Shown here in pieces: positions 1-14,525 of a DNA stretch of 64,000 bases. The translations under genes were made by a program, and so were the position numbers. Under the pieces are notes generated by a model. It worked only from the letters and a program-made list of their open reading frames with translations. It had not been told where the DNA came from and did not search any database. The DNA comes from Pelecanus crispus (taxonomy: Eukaryota; Chordata; Aves; Pelecaniformes; Pelecanidae): contig NC_134655.1 in the NCBI RefSeq assembly GCF_030463565.1, positions 8,816,372 through 8,880,371 of the forward strand, in the 5' to 3' direction. How positions within the stretch are numbered: position 1 is the first letter of the stretch; every line of letters starts with the position of its first letter.

Positions 1-3000
1 AGTGAAACATCAGGGTGGGGGACTCTGAACAAATCACCACGTGAGCCATGAGGCATAAGCAAGTGACTGCCGGCTTTACATATTACAATATATAACTTGC
101 TGACGGCAGAACTTCCCTTCCAGGACCACTTCGTCTCTAGGATGAGCTCCTCCTCCATGAGGATCCTGCAAACTTTTACTTCCCTGGGTGGGAAAGCAGA
201 TATCAGGAAGACAATGATGATGCATACGATTAAAGCAATCTATGGATTGCTTACCATACAGTGAAGGACACAAGTACGCATAAGAAGTTCATAAACACTG
301 TCGTAATAGTGAAGAACACAAGTCAGCGATTCCTTGTGGTATCCCTGCAAAGAGCTTCCTGTCTATCAGATGGCTCTGTTAATGTGAGTTTTGCACTGGG
401 AATGGCCACTGGCAGGATGACAGCCTACACTTTGCTCCATAATCTTCTTGGCACATTTAGTTGGCCAGAGTTTAATTAAAATTAATACTAGATTGATTCA
501 TGGCTGCAATCATGAAGGATGAGAAAGTTGTAAGAAGGACATGCAAAATAAGGACAACTTCTCGACCCATGAGTTTTCCTCTCATTTTTGCTGTCCAAAA
601 TTTCTTTCGAAGCCTCCAAACATCTCTGACTTCTCTGGGTTGGAATTTGGAGGAAGGGTGGCTTCATAAATGCATTGGGAGATAATACTTAGTAATGGAC
701 AAACCTGAATCAATGAGTCCTCTCAGCTGCTGTGAGATGTGGGTCAGCCAGCAGAGCCAGAAGTTGTGCAATCCCCTGGCAGAGCAGCGGAATGTGCCCC
801 ACTGCAACACCAACCCAGCCCAGCGTAAAGGGAGGTGGCCATTTGTGCCTGTGCTATATGGAGAAGTGTCCATTCTGAATCAAATTTAAAAACTCCCTCT
901 CAGCACTCCAGGGGCACGTGTGGGTAACGACATGATAGCTTCTGCACGGCTCCGGGAGTGGGTGGGACAAGCCTGGCAACTGCACTGCAAGTGGCCTTAC
1001 ACCATGAGCGGTGCAAGTCAAACCCAAATGACACCACCACCCTCTCTGTTCCACATCTGTAAGTGATAATACCACAAATGAACTGCACAGGTACAGGCCT
1101 AAAACATTACTGCTCTCTTCCCATCCGTTTCTCTAGCTGTGCAGCCCAATGTCTGATGGCTGCTGTTTATCAATATTAAAGCACATACAAATCCCCTGTT
1201 CAAGATGGGCGAGACTGATGGGGGACCACCAGCCCTATGCACACAAAAAACCTTAAGTTGGTTCTACAAACCAGCAGAGGTTATGGTCTGAATAATAACT
1301 ACCCGGCAGCGCAACTACCGTGACATGGATTTCAAGCCAAAAGTGAGTAACAATTTGAAGGGCCTCCATGACATGGGAACCTGGGTTCCTCTCACCCTCT
1401 GCAAATCACAAGGGGCTGCATTCATCAGTGGGCAGGGACATACGTGCTTCTGAGGAAAGAAAACAGGTGTTTTTTGGAAATGTCACACATTAATCTTGCT
1501 TTTCCAAGCACACTAAGATACAGCCAGAGAAAGTACTAGCTACGAGGAAAATTACGACCATGTTGAATAACTGTCTAGCCAATAGGATCTCCATAAACAG
1601 TTATTCAGATATGCCCTGTTCACACCTATCACCAACTAATTGCAACATGACTATAAGATCACCAGGACCGTATTGACATGTGAGGAAGTGATTATGAATA
1701 CAGAGCTTCCTAAGAAGCAAGGGCTGTCCCACTTTTCACAATGATGTTGGAGAACAGAAATCTCTGCGGAGCTCTAATGGGCTACAGGGGTGAGCTGACA
1801 ATAAGCACTCTTTAATTAAGCTCTTTGAGAAAGTCAGGCTCCCACTGGGCTTGTTGTGAGAGCAGCAAAGCTCTTGATTTATAGCAATTCAATGCCCAAT
1901 CTTCCTAATACTGATGTAGGACACCAAATCACCAAGACCTCTTCAGTATAATTAAAGGCAGGATGTGCTCCTGGCTGGCTTATCATGGCTCTGAACGGGA
2001 ATGCAGTCAGGTGTATTCTTGGGGTTTGTTCCTGTAGCTTATATGGTCTATGTTATATAATAGGTTGCATCGGTGCTAGTAAAAGCTGAGTTAATTAGAA
2101 AGGGGGAAGAAGTAGTGACGGGGAGATTATTCAGGATCTTCTGATCATGCCACAAACTTGCTGCAAAGTTTTGAGAAGCCTAAAGTTTCTCTTTTCCACT
2201 CTTAAAAGAAGTGGAAAAAATAATTAAGCACATAGAAGTGCAGGGGTTTATTAGTTATGGCTTGATTTTCAGAAATGCTAAGCAAATTTCAACCCATTCC
2301 TGGTGCTCTTTATCTTTGAAAAATCAGGCCAAACAGTATTATATTTCTTTGCAGCATTTATAAAGGCTAATATTGCTCCTATAACCTAAATCTATCTTGG
2401 CCATCTCATCAGGGCTCTGGGCATTAATGCAGCACATACGATGTCTGGATTAACTCCTGCCTGAACTAGTGCTCAAGCACACACTTGTGTGTTAGACCAG
2501 TGATATGCCACCATGGGAGCATACTGGCTGGGAGCACCTTTGAGTTAGCCACTGTCATTTTAGAAAGTCAGTCTGTCTGGGCTTGGAACTGCCCTGCATG
2601 TGGGATCTGTTCTGATCCTTGATGAACCACAAAGATCTGTGCAAATGTAATTGATTTGGGAATTCTCCTAACTTCACCTTCTACCCATTGACTCTCATTA
2701 CGCCTTTATCTGCTAAATAGGAGAACTCCCTACTAATAAGTGTTCCTTCTTGGGAATATTAGCTCCTTCTAGCCTGCAGTCGAGTCAGCCCTAAACCTTT
2801 TCTTTGTTAAGCGGGACTGGTGGAAGTCTTGGAGTCCTTCACCAACATACGCATTTTCTAGTCCCTCTGTTGCTCTTGGTTCTCTGCAGCTTTTCATCAT
2901 CCTTCTTGAATTAAAGGAAGGCTTGCATCAGCATTGCCATGAGCACCAAATAGCAGAAGTAATATAACAATATCCCTGATTGTATTCCTTCTAAGTACAG

Positions 3001-6000
3001 CACTGTGGCTATTTAACTGTGGCTCTTAAAGTCTTGTTTAGAGTCATTGCTTTCAATGTGAGCCTACCTTCCCATCTTTGGCCTTTTGAAGCATGACTCT
3101 GCATTAGTCCATACTGAAACGAAAGCTATGTGCTTGCCCCGGGTAGCTATTCCCTTTGTATTACCTTACAGGGCTAAAAAAACCAGGAAGAAAATAACTG
3201 CACAATTTGAATGACTATTATTCTTACTTTTTAATCAGAAAAACTATGTCCCTATTTGAAAAAAACCAGAATGTCAGTTTTCTGCTTTGGTGCAAAAATA
3301 CCATAGGAAAGAAAATACCAACAACAAAAATATCTAGATACAGTTACAACCCTAGTGGTCACGACTGTGCTGTGGCCAGTGGGACTCTTTTGTGGGTGAA
3401 GTTAATTCCTCTGTGGAGGCCAATCTGAGGCCTTTGTCCCAAAAATTCTTCAAAAATAGGTTCCCCTCAGCAGGTAGGTTGCTCTTTTACTCAGGATTGA
3501 ATTTCAGTCTGTGTGCATATCAGATGAATAGGATTTGGTTCAATGAAAGAGTCTGAAGGGAAATTTTTTTCAAGCTGTGTGATGTGCAAAACCACCCAAC
3601 CCATCAAGAAGAAAGGCATGAAAAAAACAATAGAGAAACCAAAAGTATAAAGGAGGAATAAAGACATCCTTCGGGATAAGGCAATGGAACACGTGTGGGT
3701 GGAAAAGCACACAGGAAAGATATGGAAAGTATTCAAAGAGAAATTACTGTATGCCCAATGGTTATGTGTGCCATTGAGCTATAAATACTTCAGGACTGGA
3801 GACAAGGGTAAAATTTATACAAGGAACAGGAAAAAGTCATCTGATGTAAGGAAAAACTCTCTAAAAATATAGGAAAATTGAAAAAATTGAGGTGGAGAAT
3901 GGAAAAAAAAAGACCAGTTAATGACGTGAAGAGAGCAGGTTGAAAGACACATTTGCTTCTTCCACGTATGGGTCTCTAAGCGTGTGTGTTTATTAAAAGC
4001 TTACTGTTAGCAATCCTGGCGTCAACTGTGAAAGAGCGTATTTCAGAAGCAGGCTGTACCACAAAGGCTTAGTATGGCCCTTTGGAGCCACCCTGGCTAA
4101 ACCACCTGGCTATCCTGCCTTTCTCCCATCGCTCGCTGGATCCACCCACTGCCTCCCGCGTCGCCTTACGCTCAACACTCCTGCGGGTCCTGACTGCTTT
4201 TCCATTCTGTGTTTGTTCAGCATCAAGGGTGCCCTGTGCCTCCATGCGCCCTGAGACCAAGCAGAGCTACAAATTACAGCACCAGTGCCAAGGCTGGCTG
4301 TTCATGTCTCCATAGCTGATGTACATTCATTTCCATTTGCCCAGCAGCATACCTGCCTATTGACACTTACAAGCAGGAATTTCACGTCCCCCGGTGATGG
4401 ATGTGAGTATACAAATAAAATGTTGCAAATCCTGTAACTACCACTGCACATTGAGAACCACCTACAAGACCTATGCCCAGAGGTGTGAATGACTTCCAGC
4501 AAGGGTAATTATGCATCACCTTAAGGAAATCAGGTTCCCCAGGGCAGGATTCATCTCACCTGCCTTCAGTTATTTAAGAGCTCAGTGCTTACTCCTAGCT
4601 GATTGTGTAGGCTCATATCTAGAAACAGTGGAGGGAGAGAGGCTCCTTCAAAGACTCTGACTGTCTGATGGACACTGCATTCAAGGGCTCATCTCTTGCC
4701 ATGGACAAGCAGCTTGTTGGGCAAGGCATGGGTGGCTGCAGGCAATTGCAACGTCATTGCAGGCAATTCTGTTTTCCGTAACAGACATGTTTGCGCTCTT
4801 GTAATATTTGTGGGATGTGTGTCAAGAGCTGAGAAGGAATATTTTAAAGAAGGGGTTGAAGCCTACCTTCAAAACCCCCTCTGACCTGCCATAAGCAGCT
4901 GTACACTGAAGCCCTGTGAAATTTCATCCCAACGGGAGACACTGCCACTGCTGTCATTTCACGATTTGCTCTCTTTTTAACCGTATAGCCTCTGCTGAGT
5001 GAAATCAGCCACCTGTACAGAAGGAATATAAATCGCACGTGCAGTCATACTTTGCCCTGAGAAGCAGGCACGCAAAAGCCAAGCACAACTGCCCGGTCTC
5101 TCCTCTGTCCTACTTGCTTTGCCGTAATTACATAAGCAGCATTTGCCTGGCTCCTACTTTCTCGTTTCCTTCGCTTGTTTTCTCATTTTTAGGACACTCT
5201 TCTACTCGAGTTACACTGACCTCTTTTGCGAGAGAGGGTAACATATTTTCTGACTAAAGCCTCTTATCTTTAATAACCTGGCACATTTACTGCCCAAGTC
5301 AATAGTTAGACTTGGGAATTCTTTTAATTAGAAAAGCGACCACTCTAATCAATAGCGAAACCTGAAAGCCCCATGTAACAGAGAAGCAGCTATGCAGAAA
5401 TCTAGACCATCTGCAAGCAACGCAGACACCTACAACAAGTATCATACTCATTTTCTCCTTTTCATTCAGCAGTGGAAAATATGTGAACATATTGCAGGGC
5501 ATCCAAATGACCCTAAACACAGTCATCTGTGAGAAGTTCTGCTTTAGTTATAGGGGAATAAAAAATGGCAGCACCACTGATATTCAGACCTGCTAAATAT
5601 CACTTTCTTCACAAAAACCCCTGGGTACCAGTTAATATATTCCACCATGCTCCCTCCACTCCTGCCATGGTTTAACCATGCAGCTGCTGGAGACCATCAG
5701 CAGCACGGTGGCTTATCTGCCTTCGCTAGGAGCTTACCAAACACGAGCTGAGGGTTTCCTTCTCAGTTCTGCAGATGTGTAGCACAGGTGGCAGTTAATG
5801 AAATGGCACAGATAGCCAAACTCCCACCACAGCCAGCCAGCATGGTGATGGATTTTCTCTTTAACCCATGACAGAGCCAGGGTAATATGAAAACTATTTT
5901 ATCCAGTATATGAGAAAACTTGTCATGTGGAGGGCAGGGGTGGACAAGGGAGTAGAAGACATGTGGCGGCGGGGAGAGGAGAGAAATGGGTTAAGCCAGA

Positions 6001-9000
6001 AAGTAACAAAGTACAGATGGTCCAGCTTGGTCCAGAGGTCCCATCCTCACCCCGCTGCCCGCCGGGCAGTGCTGCAATGGCCAGCACAGGGACACAATGC
6101 ATGCAGGGTGCATGGGTCATGCTCTGTGTGCATCCTAGATATGCGGTAGGATGCTGGAGGGTTGCTTTAAAATCTACTTGTCACAGGCTCCTATTGAGAA
6201 AAATCTGGTCCCCCACCTTTAAGCTAAGCAGTTGCCAACCTCCCAACCAGCAAGGCTGAAAACCGGCACAAGGGATTTTGCTGGAAAGCCTTTGCAGACG
6301 GTGACTGCTGGTTAGTGAGTACCAAGTGCCTTTTGTACCCAGCCCAGCACGATGGTGCTTCTCTACTCAAACAGAATGGAAGATTAATCAGATGTTAAAA
6401 ATTACTATTCAAAAGATATTCTGTGTCATAAATATCCAGACTCACAGCAGTGCATTCAGCAGCATGTCCGAACCCCCTTCCTCTTCATGAGAGGAACAGA
6501 AACTGCTTCTCAAACAAATGAGAACAAGACTTTTGTTTTGTTTTGTTACAAAGAAAAATCAACTGATGATAGCAGACATTAAAAAAACAACCCTGCTTAA
6601 TTGTAATCTTTCTGGAGCAACCAGGATGGCTTCAGATTATTTTACATAACTGTGTTAAATCCCCCCCGAGAATTATTCGCCTCCTACACTCCAGGGTGCC
6701 TGAGCTTAAAAGATGGCCAGTTATTTAACAGGCTTGTGAGTAGCTTAAAAATGTACCAGCACTTGCTGCAAAAGAACAATTGCGAGTGGGTTTACTTCGT
6801 TGTCTTCACAGCTCCTCTACGATGGGCAGATTGTTCTTTGATGGTGCATTTTATTTTGAAATGTGTATTGCACCTGCCCTGCTGTGTATTCAAATTGTAA
6901 TGAACTTAAAATATACATATATGGCCAAGGCTGGGAGTCTCATTTCAAGCAGTATTTGCAGCAGCAACCTAGCAAAACTTTACTAGTCAGCTTGCACTAA
7001 GACAGCATTTTTTGCTTCTATAATTTGGAAAAGGAAGGAACATCTTACTTTCCTGCATCAGCTTCCTAGGAAAGGAGAAGCAATCTGACTAATGAATAGC
7101 CCAATGTTTTTGCAGGGATGTAGAAATGTGACTGGGAAAGGAAAAGATGGCAAGATTCAGCCCCTGTGGTCTTTCCTCCTTGAGTTATCTTTAGTGCTTT
7201 TGATTTGTGGTGTTTAAGGTATGTTTCTAACCACAATTCTCTATGTTTACCTAACATAAATTATGAAGATAAATAACAAAGTGAGGAGAGAACTGAATTT
7301 TTGTTCATGGACTTTTAAGCCCAGTAACTTTCGAAAGAGTTTGCATGCAGACTACTGGAAGCAGCGCCTTTGTCCCACCCAAGTATCCCTCACCGGAGGA
7401 CAAGCCTCTTGCCTGGGCTTGAGCAGGCAGCAGGACAATTCGTGTCTTCTCTCCCTCCTCTGAGCTGTCTTTTCTGAGTAGAGGCAGGTCTTAAAGCAGG
7501 TAGGTAAAAGGAGTAAGCAGTGCGTGGGCTTTAGCATGGCCCAGGTATTATCTTCACTGCCGTAGAGACAACAAACGAGAACACTGGCAATATCTTCATT
7601 TTCCTCTCCCTCTGACGGCCTGGCAGCAAAATACGTCATCTGTTAATCATATTCCCAGTGAGCTATACAGGGACAGGAGTGGCTATTAGCTGCAACCATG
7701 AAGGTGGAAGAAGTGCAAAGCTAGAAGCAGTAGCTCTTTCTCAGTTGCTGATGGTAAAACCCAACCCAAATATTCCACAGAGCCGTAAAAGGGAGCTGAA
7801 GCCATTGCTGAGCATCACTGTGCCACCACCAGCACCCTTGGGACTGTGCCTAACGATGCTGAGGAAGCCTTTTCTGTTTTATTTTTGATGGTTAATCCAG
7901 TTGAGGGCTGGATGAGCAGCATCATGCTCACGGTGGGCAGCCAGCCCCAAGAGCAGCCGTCGGAGGAACACCTGAACTCTCTGCCAGCATTGGCTCCCAG
8001 CTCACCCATAGGAACCTTTTAGGTATAACCATGACACTGTCTTCTTCCAGCAGTGGGAGAACTGTAAGGACTGGAGTTATTGCTGCTGGGCTCAGGGTCA
8101 TAATCTCACACTGGGAGGTTCCCAGAGGAAGGTGCCCCTGTGCCTGATGGCTCCGGTCCCTTCTGCCGGCCCCCTCCACCCAGTACCTCCTATCCTGCTT
8201 TTGCACAGAGGGGCTGGTGCAGGTCAGGGAATGGGAGGAAGAGGCACTTTGTGGAGTCAGTGTCACCCCTTCTTTGTGCCCTAGTGCTGGATTTCCTGTA
8301 TTCGTGGCAGGGCAGGAGGGAAAATACGGCCCTGAGCATGATGACCATCATCCTTGTAACCAGGGACTGATGTGAAACCTTCAGCACTGAAATCAAAACT
8401 GAACAAGAGGGCCCATAAGCTGGTCACTACGTTAAAAAACAATCCCTTGCAAACTGGCCTCAGTCACCAGTTACAAACCAGTTGAGAAGGACAGACATTC
8501 ATCATGTCCCAGGCAAGACTAGATTACATGTAGCCAGCATCCCCGAGCTGCAGACAGACCCTACTGCTTAACAAAAGGGTGAGTTGAACCTTGATGTAAA
8601 TCCAACTGTGTGGGAACCTGCAGGGTCACGTCTGCTGCTGGGAACCCCTCGGCACTGCAGCACTGCGGTTCAGCACCGCGCCTCCCTTCACACTTGGTTG
8701 AAGCTGTTCAAGAGGATGTGCCAAGACACGGATCTCTAAGCTCAGAAGGGAAAGGGTACAAGCACAGTTCAAGCTGACAGAGAGACTATGCCACAACAGC
8801 CAAGACGAGCTCCAGGGCAAATGGAAGAAGGGGCTGAGCCTGAGCAGCCCTGCAGTGGCCGGAAGACCAGGTAGTGGCTAAAACACAGACAGTTTCTCAT
8901 GAAAGCTCTTTGCAGAGCTGGAGATGGCAGCAGTGGGCAGCACGTCGCACTGGCTCGGATGAACAGATGAGCGGCATGGAGGGAACGATCAGCCCTGCAC

Positions 9001-12000
9001 AGGGACCTGCATCGCGATCTGGGACCATGCCAGGGTCCAGTCCCTGCATCTCTCTGCATCCTGACCCATCCCATATACTGTGGGCTGTGTCCAGCTCTGG
9101 GACCCCATCTCACACAGCCTCTTGGGGCTGTGGGGCAGGAAAGAGGAACTCTCCTTGCCTTTCTCTCTTTCTCTGTATATGTAAAAATTTTCTTCTGAAA
9201 TAATGTAGGCAAACTCATCTAGAAAAAGAAACTTGAGTCAGCTTTCCGAGAACACTTTGGAGAGAGATTGATTTCGTGTTTGTGAGGGTGTAAATTTGGG
9301 CTTCGTGACTTCAGCGGAACTATTTTGAATTTGCCCCATAAAACGAAGTTGGCCATTTTTTAATACAAATAGAAAATACAACAATTGATATTAAATACCT
9401 TCAATACCATTTTAATGGGCTCTGTATTTCAGAGCTGGGATAAGTGCCTTCACTCTCTGCTATTAGTATAAAAGCTACATGACTACCCGGTATTATTATA
9501 TGGCAGAACTGACAGGGAGGTACAAACCTCATCTTAATTGCTGGAAAGAAAGTTAAGAGTACCTAGTTGACAAGCTTATCTTATTCACCCTCTGGGTTTG
9601 CCACTTATTCAGTTCAGGGGAATAAACATACATCATTTACACTTGTAAGTACATTATGTCCTTTCTTTCCCTTAAGTAAGTCCCAGTAGGGAGCACTGCA
9701 ATTGAGCTGCCAAAAAGGAAACCTTGGAAAAAGTCAAAACACACGATTTTAAAGCTTGAGCACATTAAAAATCTACATTGTCAGTGTGACAGATCTGTAT
9801 TTTATAAATCAGGCTTCTAACCAGCTTTTTAAAATATAATGGAGCCGTCCCAATTACTGCTGGCAGCTCAGCGGGCGGGGAGTGGGGGCACAGGTGGGTA
9901 TGACAGGAGGCTGTGAAGAGCGGTCCCAAGCACCCGCCCCACGCAGGAACAACGTCACTGCCACAGCACCCGAGTCCGCCAGCCGCAGGGAGAAACCTGC
10001 AACCAGGGAAGCAATGACACGCGCGGGGAAATTCTTCCTCTGTAACTTTTCACAAGGAACTCTAGCAGCTTTCGAAACACCGGGTCCACCTCTGAAACAC
10101 GCTGCCCTGGCTGGCGAGCAGCTTGTGGTTGAGCCAAGGGCTGGGTTTGAAATGCAGGAGACGGTCCATCCCTCAGCAGGCAGGTACAAATGGCTGGGCT
10201 GCCTCCCCTCTTGCCTGCGATCACCTTGCAGGGATGGCCCAGGGAGGCCTGCAAAGGGTCCCTAACAGGGCGCTGGCCTGGATCCAGAGCGCGGTGCTGC
10301 CCTGGGCATCTGCTGTCCCGAGCCCGAGAGGATCATCATAACCCAGGACTGCATCCTCTTACCTCCCTGCTTGGCAACAAAGAGAAGGGATACACACAAA
10401 GCACATACTCCATATGCTAATTTAGGTGTTCACCCATAGTGCCTAGGTACCCAAAATATCTCCATTGACCGGACATTAAAAGTCTGAAACGTAGACTCCG
10501 TAGCAGGTGCTGAAGTTGATCTCTGGTGGCATACAGGCTCTTTAAATAAGTGCCAAGGAGAAAGGACTTCCGAAGGATGTCCTAAAATTATCCCCAGAGG
10601 AACCAAATAATCTTCCCTTTTCTAACCAGCCTGAGATTATTTCCATAGCACGGAAGGAACGCCGCCCCTTCCTCAGCACAACCAAATGCTGCACTTGAAA
10701 ATAAAGTTGCAATGTTCTTGAGCACAAGGCGATTAGGGGAGGGTTAGGCTAAGCAAGTGCGATTTCCATTGAAAATAAAAGATATTTAAGGTTTATGGAA
10801 CTTAAACATTGCTGCTGTTCAATGAACTGTAGAAATTAAAGAGTAAAAAAAAAAAACAACCAAAACTGCATCAAGCCATCTGTGCCTCCTGTCTCTTCAG
10901 CGTGGGGTAGAGTCTTAACAAAGAAAGATTAATGTGTGGAAATGGAAAGAACCATGTACAGAAAAATGCAAATAAGCGTCAGGACTGCAGAGCCGGAGCA
11001 GGGGCTGAATTGTAACCTCGAGACATAGGGCAGCGTTTCCACAGTTTGTCAGGAGTCAACTTATGTGTCAACTAAACCCTTCCAGCTGCGAGCAGAGAAT
11101 TAAGGAGGGCCAGAGAGGAAGGGAGCGTCGTTCTGCACAGAGGAGTTGCACCTCGCAGGCTGCAGACACCTCGGGGTTGCGTTACTGCAAACATTACGAT
11201 GGATGCAGAGGAAAGTGTAGGGAAGCGTACAGGGAGAGGAAAAACTTCCCCTGCTCAGGGCCTGAGCCTTGCAGGAAGGTGAAAGGGACGAGTGACCCAC
11301 AGGCAGCACTTACACACCGCAGGGCACAAGGATGCTCAGGACAGCCCCTCAGCAGCGTGAAGCCGACGGGTCTGTGCGAATCACACCTGCTGCGGATCCA
11401 GTCCTCTCTACACCATCTAGGCATGATTATTTGTATTAATCATCCAAGGCAAACTTTGTTATCCAGTCTCAAAGAACCCGTCTTTAGTTTTTCACAGGGC
11501 ACGTGTAGAAATAACAAAAGAACATTTTTACTTGGAACCAAAACCAAAACTCCACGAAATCTTTTGGTCACATTTCTGACTGAAAAGTAACAAAACGATT
11601 TGCAAATGGCACTGCTGCTCAGCCTCATTTGTCCTCTTTCCCAGGGGAGCTCTGACCTCAGAAATCCCCGAGGTTTCATAATCGATCAGAATCTGTATTT
11701 TCCAGGAGAATGCCTTATTTAAAGAGCATCTGAAAGCTGACTCTTAGCTAATCCCTTTACAACAAAAAGGCACCTTTCCCTGCTTGCTTCTCTCTGCTAT
11801 TTTTTCTCTCTCCCTGCCGTTTCCTACACTTCAATGCATATCCAGATTTTCTGCTTCTTCCCTGTCCCCCTCTCTGCGGTCTGTTCTTAGTAAAAGGGTA
11901 AGTAAAAGACATGGCCATCTCCATGCTTTTGTGCTCCTTGGGGAAAAGCAGGCCACAGGAAAGAAAGAAATGGGTGCATGAGCCACACAACCCCTCTCCA

Positions 12001-13958
12001 TCACCGAGCATGTGAGCAGGATGGCAGCTCTGATCTCAGAGTACAGAAATACCAACAGACCCTGTCTGGAAAAAATTAATTTTCCTAAACGCTTAGGCAA
12101 ACCAAAGGCTTTGGAGCTGTTATTAATAGACCGGGAGAGCTGGGAGAAAGCTCACTGTATACACTAACAAAAATGTCTAAGTACTTTTGAGCCGTGAATT
12201 TCTATTTTTAGAGAGATGTGGGTAGTTAAGTAACCTCTGGCTGCTTGTGTCAGAGGAGCAGTGGCAAGTGTCCTGCCTACGGAAAACCCCAAGCCACAGA
12301 GGAATGAAATAATGTCCTGTAAGACTGAAACAGAGCCTTTCAGCTGAGGGAGATCTGGAGTGCAATGAAAAATCTGGATGGAGACAGGCACACATTGCTA
12401 GGCAAAGCCCAGCCAAATCTAGGGGAAAAGGCAGCAGTGAAATAGCAAAAGAAGGGCACGACCCACCAGCCTGGGACAGGAGGTGCGGGAGAGCAGCTCT
12501 CCCATCAAAATTGCAGGGGACACTTCAAGTAGGCAATTATTCCTATTGGGATTCAGCCACAGAGCCATAATTAATGGCCCTTCCTGAGCCAACAAATCCC
12601 ACAAGTGGTCAGAGCCCCTCCGCCCAGGAAGAGCCCCCAGCTGCTGTGCATCGATTCAGTCACGGCTCCGAAAGCGGAGTGCCTGCGTGCAGCATCCGTG
12701 GTGGCAGCCCCCCGAAGCTGCACAGTCTCCCTGGAACATCTCCCCTGCAACACTGACCGCATTTCAAACCTCATTATAATGTAGCACAAAATTGAAAGAG
12801 GTGAGAGGCAGGAGCAAAAAAGAGGAAGATTTCTGTAGTTTCAGATGAAATATAAATAAAACCAGTTTTGATTGCCGTGCAGTCTAGGGAAGAGGCTAGT
12901 CAGGGCTTGCTGTGCTCATTTGTCTGCAGAGAGCACAGGGTTCACCACTCCATCGCTATGGGCTTTGGCAAATCTGGGGTTGAGGTGACCAAATGCTCCA
13001 ACCATGTTCAAACACTCCCTGAGAATGGCTGATTTGCTCAATTTTCAGCCAACCTTCTTAACTTGGTGCTTCATGGCGGACAATTAAATAGCCATAAGCA
13101 ACAGGCATGGAGATAGCTTGTTGTGGGCTCTCAAGACTTTTCTATGAGTCTAGTATTTAAAAAGTTAATCACTCCCTGTGGTGGCCAAAAAAAGCCTACT
13201 CTAGAATTCATTTGCCTTGATCACTTCCTATTTATAAGGAAAAAAAACCAAAACAAAACCATATTTTGGTGCAATTAAGAGAACATGGCTAATGTTCAAG
13301 CTTGGCTTTGTCCACTTAATTCATCTGGAGTAGTACTGCCGAGCATCTGGGGAGCTGCAGAGAGGTAAGCAGGCCAAGAGCTGATGAGGGTCTGATGATT
13401 TGATCTGTGTCATAGTCCTCTCCCATCTTTAAGAAGAGCTGAACATTTTATTAAGGGCATCCAAGAGGATGCTTGTGATCCTTCTGTGTACAGTACGGGT
13501 GCTTACCTTAATGGGATCTCTGCCCATCATCAGCTCAGACTATTAAACACAACGATGGAAAAACACAAGAGCAGCCTTAGAAGTGTCTGTATGGATGGGT
13601 GGATAGCAAACCCAGACAGGAAGAAAGTTCAGTTCTCCAGTTCATTCAAAGTGGAGATTCTCAATCCCTTCTCCTTTGGCACATTCCAAAATATTCAGTG
13701 AGGAATTCTCCCTGCAGATATATTCGTTATATTCTGATGTAAACTCTGCAAACCACCTCCCATGCCATGGACAGCTACTGCAGGCATTAGCTGACTCTCA
13801 CGTCAAACACCAAAGAGGAAATGAATGTAGCGGGACCACTGACACCTCTGGGCTCTGAGCGACGAGGACCACCAGCACCATTACTGTCTCCAGGAGCTGC
13901 TCAGCAGCATCGTCTCAGGTACCCGCAGGCAGTCAGTCAGAGTTTGGGATTAGCCACG
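1..13958. other. Gene-less stretch before the first solo LTR
   Basis: I see no supported gene, RNA gene or classifiable repeat. Moderately GC-rich patches (about 8.6-9.2, 9.9-10.4 and 11.1-11.4 kb) give open frames up to 175 codons (11063-11590 +) with no domain, no splice context and overlapping frames on the other strand. AT-rich, complex-sequence blocks at about 1.8-2.5 and 9.3-9.85 kb contain homeodomain-type TTAATTA/AATTAG words and could be conserved non-coding elements, which cannot be judged without alignment. Confidence 0.6.
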
Positions 13959-14525
13959 TGTCCTGGTTTCGGCTGGGATAGAGTTAATTTTCTTCCTAGT
14001 AGCTGGCATAGTGCTGTGGTTTGGATTTAGCAGGAGAAGAATGTTGATAACACGCTGATGTTTTAGTTGTTGCTGAGTACTGCTTATGCTAGGCAAGGAC
14101 TTTGCAGCTTCCCATGCTCTGCCAGGTGCATGAGAAACTGGGAGGGGGCACAGCCAGAATAGTTGATCCAAACTGGCCAAAGGGCTATTCCATACCATAT
14201 GACGTCATGCTCGATATATAAACTGGGGGGGGGTTGGCCGGGGAGCCGTGATCGCTGCTCGGGAACTGTCTGGGTATCGGTCGGTGGGTGGTGAGCAATT
14301 GCATTGTGCATCACTTGCTTTGTATATTATTATTATTATTATTACTATATTGTTATTATTATCATTACTATTTTACTTTATTTCAATTATTCAACTGTTC
14401 TTATCTCAACCCAGGAGTGTTTCTCACTCTTACTCCTCCGATTCTCTCCCCCATCCCATCGGGGCAGGGGGAGTGAGCGAGCGGCTGCGTGGGGCTGAGT
14501 TGCTGGCTGGGGCTAAACCACGACA
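13959..14525 (+). mobile_element. Solo LTR, avian ERVL-type (copy 1), with intact CRE and TATA
   Basis: A 567-bp element starts TGTCCTGG and ends CACGACA. It is flanked by CCACG (13954-13958) and CCATG (14526-14530), a 5-bp target-site duplication differing by one CpG-type transition. Five-base duplications are typical of ERVL integration. The U3 part keeps a perfect CRE, TGACGTCA (14200-14207), and a TATA box, TATATAAA (14215-14222). An ATT-rich tract follows (about 14325-14372). No internal retroviral sequence adjoins it, so it is a recombined solo LTR. I recognise the family from bird genomes but cannot name the exact subfamily. Confidence 0.9.

Noticed and set aside
11063-11590. 175-codon plus-strand frame
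   Set aside because: No recognisable domain, no splice or promoter context, and open frames on the opposite strand; a chance frame in a GC-richer patch.
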